Assembly (NCBI RefSeq): GCF_001083805.1
Contig: NZ_JXSK01000008.1
Location: 186,001-250,000 of the forward strand
DNA from: Photorhabdus luminescens subsp. luminescens
Lineage (GTDB): Bacteria > Pseudomonadota > Gammaproteobacteria > Enterobacterales > Enterobacteriaceae
Direction of reading: 5' to 3'
DNA length: 64,000 bases
The notes below the pieces were generated by a model, which saw nothing but the letters and a program-made list of their open reading frames with translations, did no database searches and was not told the origin of the DNA. How positions within the stretch are numbered: position 1 is the first letter of the stretch; every line of letters starts with the position of its first letter. Shown here in pieces: positions 8,558 through 15,362 of the stretch. Position numbers and translations under genes: made by a program.

Positions 8558-8860
8558 CTACGTTTTGGCTATACCATGCCTGCCTCTAGGATCATAGGTA
8601 TCTACACAATTTTCGTCAGAAATGGTATTAATATTCAGTATGCCTTCAACTTTTTTATCGCCGGACTTGGTGCCCGGCGCGAGTGGGAAAAATATAAATA
8701 CATTTCTTTTTCTCTCAATTGTTAGTGCCGACTTACCCTTATTTAAGATACCACCAGATTGTTACCTTTCCAGATTTCAACCCCTATAAATATGTGAGAT
8801 AAATCATAAATTCCAGAGAAGTTAAATATAACGACATTAAAGATAGTTTCATGGGGAACT
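8558..8860 (-). pseudogene. Frameshifted C-terminal stump of an unidentified protein
   Basis: On the minus strand from the ERIC border the frame reads VPHETIFNVVIFNFSG and IGVEIWKGNNLVVS. It shifts near 8750 and continues NKGKSALTIERKRNVFIF, PLAPGTKSGDKKVEGI and DTYDPRGRHGIAKT to a TAG at 8558. The coherent beta-rich text across one frameshift shows a real former coding sequence. The front is lost at the ERIC. I do not recognise the family. Confidence 0.5.
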
Positions 8861-8865
8861 ATAGA

Positions 8866-8993
8866 TATACCCTATGGATTTCAAGATGCATCGCGACGGC
8901 AAGGGAGTGAATCCCCGGAAGCATAGATAACTATGTGACCGGGGTAAGCGAGTGCAGCCAACAAAGAGGCAACTTGAAAGATAACGGGTATAT
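8866..8993 (+). repeat. ERIC element (128 bp)
   Basis: It has the same start (TATACCCTATGGATT), centre (GAATCCCCGGAAGCATAG) and end (GGGTATAT) as the element at 2370-2498. It separates a minus-strand gene stump from a copy of the dehydrogenase gene end. Confidence 0.85.
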
Positions 8994-9111
8994 CATCAAT
9001 GAATTGCAAGGAAAAGGATTTTGCCCATCAACAGGAGAATCAGGCTCACGAACCAGTTGGGTAATAGACCAAGTATTAAAAGAGTATAGAATGAAGAATT
9101 ATAAAACATAA
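8994..9111 (+). pseudogene. Duplicate 3' end of the Gfo/Idh/MocA dehydrogenase gene
   Basis: The sequence from the ERIC end matches 2053-2164 almost base for base (INELQGKGFCPSTGE and VIDQVLKEYRMKNY), then ends with its own TAA at 9109-9111. It covers about the last 39 codons. The join lies exactly at the TATAT end of the ERIC. A second copy of the dehydrogenase gene therefore once existed here, or a recombination between ERIC copies moved this end. Confidence 0.8.
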
Positions 9112-9327
9112 CGAGCCGATTGGATCAACTAGTCAACTAAGAAAATAAATTGCTAGTTGGCTACTTTTTCACGTTCCATAGTTTTTCTTTAATGGATTAA
9201 TCAGTCGGTGTGTATTCCCATCATGCACATCAGAATTTACCCGAACCCGGGGAAAACGGTAAATAGCCACGGGTTTCTGTAAACTTTCCAGCTAACGAAA
9301 GTCAGCCAAGGCGTGCTGCTATTTTTT

Positions 9328-10211
9328 TCATCTTTTATGTCTGTCTATATATTTATTTAATCCTTCAACGCTACAAAGAGCATAAAATCTTTCGTTGGCA
9401 TGATGTTTAATAAAATTATCTTTTCGCTCAGGGCTAATCCAACCAATCATATCAAGCATGTCCTCATAATGCTTAATTAATAAAGCACAACTGGCTTGAG
9501 CACCATGTACTGGAGCTGAATAATCTGGTAAATGAGTATTGGGATCGTCATAATGAAATTTCCAAATAGCCTCATGGTGCGAAATTCTATTTCTTAACCC
9601 TTTTATTTTTTTAAGCAAATCTTCTATTTTTTTCCGTGTCATATCTTTTGGCGCATAAGGGAAAACATGCACTAAGAGATTAGGCCAGAGTAGTGTCTCA
9701 GAATCTTTATCTTCGTATTTGTGAGATAATAAATTTGTCCAGAAGCCAAAAGTTAAAGAGGAAATAATTCTGCTGGGTGTGAGGATTTTATTTTCTTCTA
9801 TTATTTTATTTTTTGCGGCATTAATTTGAGTTTCTTCCCAGATGTATTTATCAATCACTCTCTTTCCGTATTTGTTTAACAAATATCCATTACCATCTTT
9901 TTTCTCCTTACTATTTTAGCCTTCTTGAATCTGATAATATTTTTAGAGTAAGTTTTTCCACCCATGTAATTAAACAGGCTGTATATCCAATTATGATCTA
10001 CTTTATATAGTCCTTTTGCACCACGGGGTGGATAGCTTCTTATTGCATAGTCAATAGCATTCCTTAGCGTTACTTCCAGGCATTGCAACGCGGGGATCAT
10101 GGAACCTGACAGTTCTTTATTCCAACAATAGGCCGCCATGACGTGTTCTGATTGAATTTTTAGGATCGTGGTATAAATCTCAAGACGTTCTTTTGAAATG
10201 TATTGTTCCAT
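9328..10211 (-). pseudogene. Abi_2/AbiF-like abortive infection protein, frameshifted at an A6 run
   Basis: The gene starts at 10211 (MEQYISKERLEIYTTILKIQ) with AGGT upstream and runs to IDRHKR at 9328, about 294 residues, the usual size of Abi_2 proteins. The frame breaks at a run of six A on the coding strand (9897-9902): one added A would join KKAKIVRRKK to DGNGYLLNKYGKRV. Family marks are FGFWTNLLSHKYED and LRNRISHHEAIW, where R-N-x3-H is the HEPN ribonuclease motif. Family members abort phage infection or act as toxins. A structured segment upstream (10295-10395) may be a partner RNA. Slippage on the A run could still allow some product. Confidence 0.7.
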
Positions 10212-10294
10212 GTTTAAACCTATTTTGAAAAAACGATAGAATACCGTCAACGGGGCGGTTTGTAAAAACAACTTGACTTCAATCAGTGATGGGT

Positions 10295-10395
10295 TTAACG
10301 TGCACACGTTAAGGCGGAGTCGCCTCTTGAGTAGAGGTCTCATGCGAAAATAGTTATATGGAAAAGCTACCTTAGGGTGGCTTTTCTTGTTTTTT
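10295..10395 (+). ncRNA. Candidate structured RNA upstream of the Abi_2-like gene
   Basis: Within 100 bases there are TTAACGTG/CACGTTAA (10295-10312, two-base loop), GGCG-gagt-CGCC (10313-10324) or alternatively CCTCT-tgagt-AGAGG (10323-10337), and a terminator hairpin with a T run (10361-10395). Structured RNAs named abiF are known upstream of genes of this family, so position and form fit. The T run favours plus-strand transcription, divergent from the gene, but orientation is uncertain. Assignment to the abiF family is inference. Confidence 0.4.
10361..10395 (+). terminator. Rho-independent terminator
   Basis: GAAAAGCTAC and GTGGCTTTTC pair over ten positions, with one G-U, around CTTAGG. 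They are followed by TTGTTTTTT on the plus strand. On the minus strand the same hairpin has one mismatch and a poor T tract. Confidence 0.55.
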
Positions 10396-10397
10396 CC

Positions 10398-10721
10398 TGC
10401 CTGTTCCTGCTTGAATAACTGACGTTTTGAACGATAACGATGAAATTCCATCATCTCTGTAATCCACTGATCATATCGTTCTTTTCTTTTTTCATTATCT
10501 AAAAAATCACCAAGACTCTCATAGGGAATAAATCGACTGTTAGAAAGAGCATTAATAACCACGGCACCTAATTCTGCATCAGAAGTATCGGGAGATAACA
10601 TATGGTTACCTCCTAAAGGGTCTAAATACAAAGCACAATAACTGGAATAAGTTGTTACTGAGTAAAAATCACCATTAAATACGCATCTAGCATTTTTCCA
10701 TCGTTCAAAAATCTCACTCAT
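10398..10721 (-). pseudogene. CDI immunity gene remnant (N-terminal two thirds)
   Basis: It begins MSEIFERWKNARCVFNGD and follows the paralogues at 13362-15869 through YRSKRQLFK, about 108 residues, then leaves the family sequence at the putative RNA segment. The last 60 residues, including PADSSPEEVGAALRLA, are missing, so immunity function is probably lost. The frame happens to stay open into the Abi-like gene, which would give a meaningless fusion. It is preceded by its own decayed toxin tail with the same TAATG overlap as the live pair. Confidence 0.75.
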
Positions 10722-11045
10722 TATTTCACCACCGTGATTTTGACGCTTATATTTTTCTCTACACCATAAGTAATGGCTCGGTTGATTTGCTCCCATCAAT
10801 GAAACCAACGACCTTATCGATATTTTCTTTCATGGAAGTATAGAGTTGTTTTGGATTTTTAATTCTTGAAGCAGTACGTGTATCCAACGTTTTTACTCTG
10901 ATAGCCAAATATGTTTTTTCATTATAAAAATCATACATTTAGAAATTATTTGTCAACCGAGTATCTTTTAACATCTGCGTAGCAATGAAGTCCTCAAAAG
11001 GATACCCATACTATTTCAATCGCAAAACTCCATTGGATAGATCCA
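10721..11045 (-). pseudogene. Orphan CdiA C-terminal toxin remnant
   Basis: The minus strand encodes YGYPFEDFIATQMLKDTRL, then a stop, then VKTLDTRTASRIKNPKQLY and TSMKENIDKVVGF. After an internal deletion of about 40 codons it ends WEQINRAITYGVEKN…KITVVK followed by TAA. This is the toxin end of the intact CdiA (about residues 1655-1782) with a nonsense codon and a deletion. It overlaps the immunity remnant through TAATG. No TPS or FHA sequence precedes it, so it is a displaced module of the kind found downstream of cdi loci. Confidence 0.8.
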
Positions 11046-11200
11046 GTAAACAGTAAAAAATTTCCTAATACAACACAAAGACTATCTAAGGTAATAAAAA
11101 AATATATATTTGGTAACATCAGTATGGAAACCAATGTTACCCATTTTTACTACATAGCAATATCGCATATCAATCCAAGATAAAACCAGCTTGACATATT

Positions 11201-11734
11201 CTAGCCAATAGAATTAAAGAAATTATTAATGTCTTCTTTCGATAATTCTTTTATTAGGACACTGATAATATTTTCATCATTATCCAGTCCAAACCATAAA
11301 GAATTATTACATTTGACCCAACTTGATAATTTACATTTCTCTTTTATCATCAACATAATAACCTCCTGATAAATATCTACTTTAATCACACAATTAAATT
11401 CATCAATAAAACGATGGCTGAAATTATTACTTTCAATAAATTTCCAAGGACTCATATCAACTATAGGAAAACCACATTTACTTTCATGTGATGCAATAAA
11501 GTCATTATCCACATATTGGACAAAATCAGGATTTATTGCAACTAATGTAATTGCTGCTATTCTGCCATCGCTAGGTAAAATAGCAAACTCTAATAAACTT
11601 TTTTCATTATCACCAATTCTCCAATACAAAGGGGTTTCGTTTATATTATCAACTAATTGGATATCAATAGGTATATAACAATCAATATTGATGGTTATTT
11701 CCTGAATGTTTACTAATTTAACTATTTTCATCAT
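11201..11734 (-). CDS. Unknown protein, possible orphan immunity protein
   Basis: This 177-residue soluble acidic protein starts MMKIVKLVNIQEITINI. Recognisable segments are IDIQLVDNINETPLYWRIG, DMSPWKFIESNNF and a C-terminal WVKCNNSLWFGLDND. It has no signal peptide or membrane segment. I cannot name the family. Size, acidity, AT-rich base use and position between a decayed CDI module and an active CDI locus fit immunity genes left after loss of their toxin. It may form a unit with the gene at 11892-12218 on the same strand. Confidence 0.55.
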   Translation of the reverse strand: MMKIVKLVNIQEITINIDCYIPIDIQLVDNINETPLYWRIGDNEKSLLEFAILPSDGRIAAITLVAINPDFVQYVDNDFIASHESKCGFPIVDMSPWKFIESNNFSHRFIDEFNCVIKVDIYQEVIMLMIKEKCKLSSWVKCNNSLWFGLDNDENIISVLIKELSKEDINNFFNSIG

Positions 11735-11891
11735 ACTTTATCCAACTCATATTTCAATAACGGAAAAAATAAACCACCTTTTTATCCTAAGATATAAATT
11801 TCCATTATGGCTATTTTGATATAGATAGCCACAGTTATCAGTATCGAATATAAATAGAATTTTATATCAATCATAATGGCATCCTATCTAC

Positions 11892-12218
11892 TCATGGTCC
11901 CGACCAGATTAATTTCTCTTTTAAATTTTCAGGGATCATATCAAATAATTCCTTAATATAAAATAAGTGCTGGTTATAATTTGGTGAAATAATATCATTA
12001 CAATTCTCATAATAATATTTGGCCTGATGATTTAAGAAATAAATATCATGCTCTTGAAAATTTTCATCAAGAATAGAATGGTGCAAGTTATGGATTAATT
12101 CAGCTTCAAAATAACATGAAAGATCCCTTCCTTTCAATTTTTTACTGTGAGTTTGTATATTCCTTATATAAGGTAGAGATAATGCTAACATCTTTATATA
12201 TACTTCATTTTTTTTCAT
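11892..12218 (-). CDS. Unknown small protein, candidate immunity protein
   Basis: This 108-residue protein begins MKKNEVYIKMLALSLPYIRN and contains EAELIHNLHHSILDENFQEH and FLNHQAKYYYENCN. It is cytosolic and mostly helical. The start at 12218 is chosen because GAGG lies seven bases upstream; an ATG six bases earlier sits too close to it. Proteins with similar all-helical patterns occur next to polymorphic toxins, so an immunity role is plausible, but no toxin gene remains beside it. Family not identified. Confidence 0.55.
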   Translation of the reverse strand: MKKNEVYIKMLALSLPYIRNIQTHSKKLKGRDLSCYFEAELIHNLHHSILDENFQEHDIYFLNHQAKYYYENCNDIISPNYNQHLFYIKELFDMIPENLKEKLIWSGP

Positions 12219-12475
12219 TTGCATACCTCATTAATATCAAACATCATTTTTTACTAGTAATGGTTTGGAGCTTACCGGAGCATTCTTAGTTTGCGTCCAC
12301 AAACCATTTTATAAAAGTTTTTCTATACACAATGAGTCACCAATTTTACGATATATTTCCTAAGCTGCTGCCATACGATGATTTCCTTACGCTATTTAAT
12401 TCTCTTTTGCTTATGGCCGCTTGCTGGATTGTGTTGAATCCCTAGGCAACAGCACTGGCTCTAGCATACCCCAAC

Positions 12476-12826
12476 CTATAATCCACACGGTGTACCTTGA
12501 TGAAAAGTCAGGCGCCAATTATGTTCATTAGAAAATACCCAAATTGATGACCTCAGTGCTGCATGACCACCGTCCTGATTATGAGTTCTGTAAAGTAAAA
12601 TAACGCACATTTCTTCCACTATCGTCAGCCGGAAGTCAGAACTTACGATGCAATTAGTACTATTTTCAGCTATCAGGGCGTCAATCGTTTCACTGCGACC
12701 GACTAAGTGACCTGAGCGAGTTATTTCGAGAAAATCAGGATGAAGGATTTTCTCAAGCCATACTCTGTCATGCCGCCGGACACCGTGAAGACTACATTCC
12801 AGAGATGTTATTGTTTCAAGAAGCAT
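12476..12826 (-). CDS. SnoaL/DUF4440-like protein (NTF2 fold)
   Basis: This 116-residue protein starts MLLETITSLECSLHGVRRHD after an excellent AGGAGG six bases upstream. The pattern LEKILHPDFLEITRSGHLVG, then a strand-rich half ending SNEHNWRLTFHQGTP, is that of DUF4440/SnoaL-like proteins with a cone-shaped NTF2 fold. Members include small hydrolases, isomerases and proteins of unknown role; no active site can be assigned. It stands alone between the candidate immunity genes and a tyrP fragment. Complete and apparently expressed. Confidence 0.7.
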   Translation of the reverse strand: MLLETITSLECSLHGVRRHDRVWLEKILHPDFLEITRSGHLVGRSETIDALIAENSTNCIVSSDFRLTIVEEMCVILLYRTHNQDGGHAALRSSIWVFSNEHNWRLTFHQGTPCGL

Positions 12827-12899
12827 ACATATCCTCCTGCATAGATATAGAAAATCGGATTTGCACCAAAAGGTGACATTTTAAATTTGGAATAACAAG

Positions 12900-13017
12900 G
12901 TATTTTTCTGGTGATTATGCTGATCGTCATGATGCCCCACGTCAAAAGTACTAATCTGGCGTCAATGCCTTTAGAACAAGGTTTAGTATTTTCGGCTATT
13001 CCCGTGGTATTCACCTC
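12900..13017 (+). pseudogene. Internal fragment of tyrP
   Basis: About 118 bases match the intact tyrP at 23735-23852 at roughly nine of ten positions ([20 protein letters not shown] and [10 protein letters not shown]). Neither end of the gene is present. The right join at about 13017 falls inside an immunity gene copy. The orientation is the same as the intact gene ten kilobases away. Confidence 0.8.
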
Positions 13018-13202
13018 TTCTTGGATAATGCATCAAGAAGCGCCATACTTAATTGCTCGTCATTTGTATTTGGGGGCAATAAATAGTGGCCTCCTTGTAG
13101 ATCAAAACTTGGCATTCGATAATCAGAAAAGGTCTCAATGAGGTAAAAATCTCTATTAAATACGCATCCGGCATTTTTCCATCGTTTAAAAATCTCACTC
13201 AT
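13018..13202 (-). pseudogene. CDI immunity gene paralogue, truncated by tyrP fragment
   Basis: It starts MSEIFKRWKNAGCVFNRDFY with the same leader as the other copies and follows the family to LLDALSKK, where the tyrP fragment begins and a stop appears. It is a more diverged variant (IETFSDYRMPSFDLQGGHYL) than the four intact copies. Only about 61 residues remain, so it is probably non-functional. The last codons of a toxin tail (KITVVK then TAATG) still precede it. Confidence 0.75.
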
Positions 13203-13272
13203 TATTTCACCACCGTGATTTTAGGGGTAAGTCTCATTTAATAATTATTTAGATTCTTCTGAGATAATTAGC

Positions 13273-13298
13273 GGACACATAATAGTTATTATGCGTCC
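13273..13298. repeat. Inter-immunity-gene inverted repeat, copy 1
   Basis: GGACACATAATA and its near complement TTATTATGCGTCC can form a long hairpin downstream of the immunity gene ending at 13362. There is no T run, so it may be an RNA stabiliser or a weak terminator. Confidence 0.5.
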
Positions 13299-13361
13299 AC
13301 CTCAATTAATTCTATAAATCAAAACTCATGACTAATCAGTACAAAAGCCGTTGTTTTATTA

Positions 13362-13868
13362 TCAAACATAACTTCTGCAACGTGAAAAAGCCAGCCGTAA
13401 TGCCGCACCTACTTCCTCAGGGGAACTGTCTGCCGGAATGATGACATAATCAGACCCGACAATACCCTGTCCTGTCCAAAGCTCAAGTTTTTTGTGACCG
13501 TAGGGCATAATAGTTATCACACCATCTAACAAGCGAATATTGCAACTGTTCATCTTCTTGAATAACTGACGTTTTGAACGATAACGATGAAATGCCATCA
13601 TCTCTGTAACCCACTGATTATATCGTTCTTCTCCTTTTTCATTGTCCAAAAAATCCCCAAGACTCTCAAAGGGAATAAATCGACTTTTAGAAAGAGCATT
13701 AAAAACCGCAGTACCTAATTCTGCATCAGAAGTATCGGGAAATAACATATGGTTACCCCCTGAAGGATCTAAATTAAGCGAACAGTAACCGGAATAAGTT
13801 GTTACTGAGTAAAAATCACCATTAAATACGCATCTAGCATTTTTCCATCGTTCAAAAATCTCACTCAT
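13362..13868 (-). CDS. CDI immunity protein paralogue (DUF1436/CdiI-like)
   Basis: This 168-residue cytosolic protein starts MSEIFERWKNARCVFNGDFY; its C-terminal part contains IIPADSSPEEVGAALRLAF, as in DUF1436-type CdiI proteins that bind and block nuclease toxins. It differs from the toxin-adjacent copy (15363-15869) at only two residues (T for A, and G for E in GIVGSDY), so duplication or gene conversion was recent. TAATG joins it to a vestige of a toxin tail encoding KITVMK. It probably protects against the same CdiA toxin. A hairpin lies 60 bases downstream. Confidence 0.8.
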   Translation of the reverse strand: MSEIFERWKNARCVFNGDFYSVTTYSGYCSLNLDPSGGNHMLFPDTSDAELGTAVFNALSKSRFIPFESLGDFLDNEKGEERYNQWVTEMMAFHRYRSKRQLFKKMNSCNIRLLDGVITIMPYGHKKLELWTGQGIVGSDYVIIPADSSPEEVGAALRLAFSRCRSYV

Positions 13869-13938
13869 TATTTCATCACCGTGATTTTAGCGGTAAAGCT
13901 CATTAAATAATGCTTTAAACCTTTTTGAAATAATTAGC

Positions 13939-13964
13939 GGACACATAATAGCTATTACGTGTCC
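13939..13964. repeat. Inter-immunity-gene inverted repeat, copy 2
   Basis: GGACACATAATAG and CTATTACGTGTCC pair with one mismatch. It lies between the genes ending at 14028 and starting at 13868. Confidence 0.55.
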
Positions 13965-14027
13965 ACTTTAATTAATTCTATAAATCAAAACTCATGACTA
14001 ATCAGTACAAAAGCCGTTGTTTTATTG

Positions 14028-14534
14028 TCAAACATAACTTCTGCAACGTGAAAAAGCCAGCCGTAATGCCGCACCAACTTCCTCAGGGGAACTGTCTGCC
14101 GGAATAATGACATAATCTGACTCGACAATACCTTGCCCTGTCCAAAGTTCAAGTTTCTCATGACCATAAGGTTTAATAGTTATGACACCATCTAACAAGC
14201 GAATATCACAACTGTTCATCTTCTTAAATAACTGACGTCTTGAGCGATAGCGATGAAATCCCATCATCTCTGTAACCCACTGCTCGTATCGTTCTTTTCT
14301 TTTTTCATTATCTAAAAAATCTCCAAGACTCTCATAGGGAATAAATCGACTTTTAGAAAGAGCACTAAAAACCACAGCACCTAATTCTTCATCAGAAGTA
14401 TCAGGAAATAACATATGGTTACCTCCTAAAGGGTCTAAATGCAAAGCACGATAACCGGAATAAGTTGTTACTGAATAAAAATCACCATTAAATACACATC
14501 CGGCATTCTTCCATCGTTCAAAAATCTCACTCAT
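14028..14534 (-). CDS. CDI immunity protein paralogue (DUF1436/CdiI-like)
   Basis: This 168-residue paralogue begins MSEIFERWKNAGCVFNGDFY, with the variable segment YRALHLDPLGGNHMLFPDTS and the conserved end DSSPEEVGAALRLAFSRCRS. It is more diverged from the toxin-adjacent copy than the gene at 13362, so it may protect against a related toxin variant. The last toxin codons (PKITVVK then TAATG) lie just before it. In a second frame the sequence stays open past the stop (EVMFDNKTTAFVLISHEF), a trait shared by the other copies. Confidence 0.8.
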   Translation of the reverse strand: MSEIFERWKNAGCVFNGDFYSVTTYSGYRALHLDPLGGNHMLFPDTSDEELGAVVFSALSKSRFIPYESLGDFLDNEKRKERYEQWVTEMMGFHRYRSRRQLFKKMNSCDIRLLDGVITIKPYGHEKLELWTGQGIVESDYVIIPADSSPEEVGAALRLAFSRCRSYV

Positions 14535-14604
14535 TATTTCACCACCGTGATTTTAGGGGTAAGTCTCATTTAATAATTATTTAGATTCTTCTGAGCTAAT
14601 TAGC

Positions 14605-14630
14605 GGACGCATAATAGCTATTACGTGTCC
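14605..14630. repeat. Inter-immunity-gene inverted repeat, copy 3
   Basis: GGACGCATAATAG and CTATTACGTGTCC pair with few mismatches, at the same place in the unit as the other copies. Confidence 0.5.
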
Positions 14631-14693
14631 ACTTTAATTAATTCTATAAATCAAAACTCATGACTAATCAGTACAAAAGCCGTTGTTTTATTG

Positions 14694-15200
14694 TCAAACA
14701 TAACTTCTGCAACGTGAAAAAGCCAGCCGTAATGCCGCACCAACTTCCTCAGGGGAACTGTCTGCCGGAATAATGACATAATCTGACTCGACAATACCTT
14801 GCCCTGTCCAAAGCTCAAGTTTTTCATGACCATAAGGTTTAATAATTATGACACCATCTAATAAACAAATATTACAACTGTTCATTCTCTTAAATAACTG
14901 ACGTCTTGAGCGATAGCGATGAAATCCCATCATCTCTGTAACCCACTGCTCGTATCGTTCTTTTCTTTTTTCATTATCTAAAAAATCACCAAGACTCTCA
15001 TAGGGAATAAATCGACTTTTAGAAAGAACATTAAAAACTGCACCCCCTAATTTTTCATCAGAAGTATCAGGAGATAACATATGGTTACCCCCTAAAAGGT
15101 CTAAATTCAGTGAACGATAACCCGAATAACTTGTTATTGAATAAAAATCACCATTAAATACGCATCCGACATTTTTCCATCGTTCAAAAATCTCACTCAT
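14694..15200 (-). CDS. CDI immunity protein paralogue (DUF1436/CdiI-like)
   Basis: This 168-residue paralogue begins MSEIFERWKNVGCVFNGDFY, with the variable middle YRSLNLDLLGGNHMLSPDTS and SDEKLGGAVFNVLSKSRF. It keeps the same C-terminal half as the others. Its start is joined to a toxin-tail vestige (AKITVVK, here GTAATG). It lies second from cdiA. Divergence sits mainly in the N-terminal half, which may be where specificity lies; that is an inference. Confidence 0.8.
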   Translation of the reverse strand: MSEIFERWKNVGCVFNGDFYSITSYSGYRSLNLDLLGGNHMLSPDTSDEKLGGAVFNVLSKSRFIPYESLGDFLDNEKRKERYEQWVTEMMGFHRYRSRRQLFKRMNSCNICLLDGVIIIKPYGHEKLELWTGQGIVESDYVIIPADSSPEEVGAALRLAFSRCRSYV

Positions 15201-15269
15201 TACTTCACCACCGTAATTTTAGCGATAAGGCTCATTGAATAATGCTTTAAACCTTTTAAAATAATTAGC

Positions 15270-15295
15270 GGACACATAATAGCTATTACGTGTCC
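15270..15295. repeat. Inter-immunity-gene inverted repeat, copy 4
   Basis: GGACACATAATAG and CTATTACGTGTCC, 68 bases past the end of the toxin-adjacent immunity gene. It could separate cdiBAI mRNA from the downstream immunity genes. Confidence 0.55.
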
Positions 15296-15362
15296 ACCTT
15301 AATTAACTCTCTAAATCAAAGATCATGAATAATTAATGCAAAAGCAAACTGTTACCTTATCG

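Larger units (their letters stand above)
8432..9327. other. Gene-free stretch with ERIC and two gene stumps
   Basis: There is no intact gene. The stretch holds a frameshifted stump on the minus strand, an ERIC, and a duplicate 3' end of the dehydrogenase gene on the plus strand. Nothing further was recognised in 9112-9327. Confidence 0.6.
13240..15300 (-). repeat. Tandem array of immunity gene units, period 666-669 bp
   Basis: Each unit holds a toxin-tail vestige (…KITVVK stop), an overlapping immunity gene of 507 bp, about 60 bases, a near-perfect 26-base inverted repeat and about 70 more bases. Successive gene ends lie at 13362, 14028, 14694 and 15363, so the period is 666, 666 and 669. 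Confidence 0.85.

Noticed and set aside
10735-10808. Long frame starting at 10808 that joins an immunity N-terminus to the Abi-like N-terminus
   Set aside because: The first 29 codons are out-of-frame toxin tail, and the middle about 60 codons translate the structured RNA segment. It is a chance fusion of two damaged genes.
12225-12475. Possible gene in the spacer before the SnoaL-like gene
   Set aside because: No frame with start, ribosome site or protein-like text was seen on either strand.
13240-15300. Regular repeats that could suggest a CRISPR-like array
   Set aside because: The period is 666-669 bases and the units are coding genes with a hairpin; there are no short spacers or cas genes.
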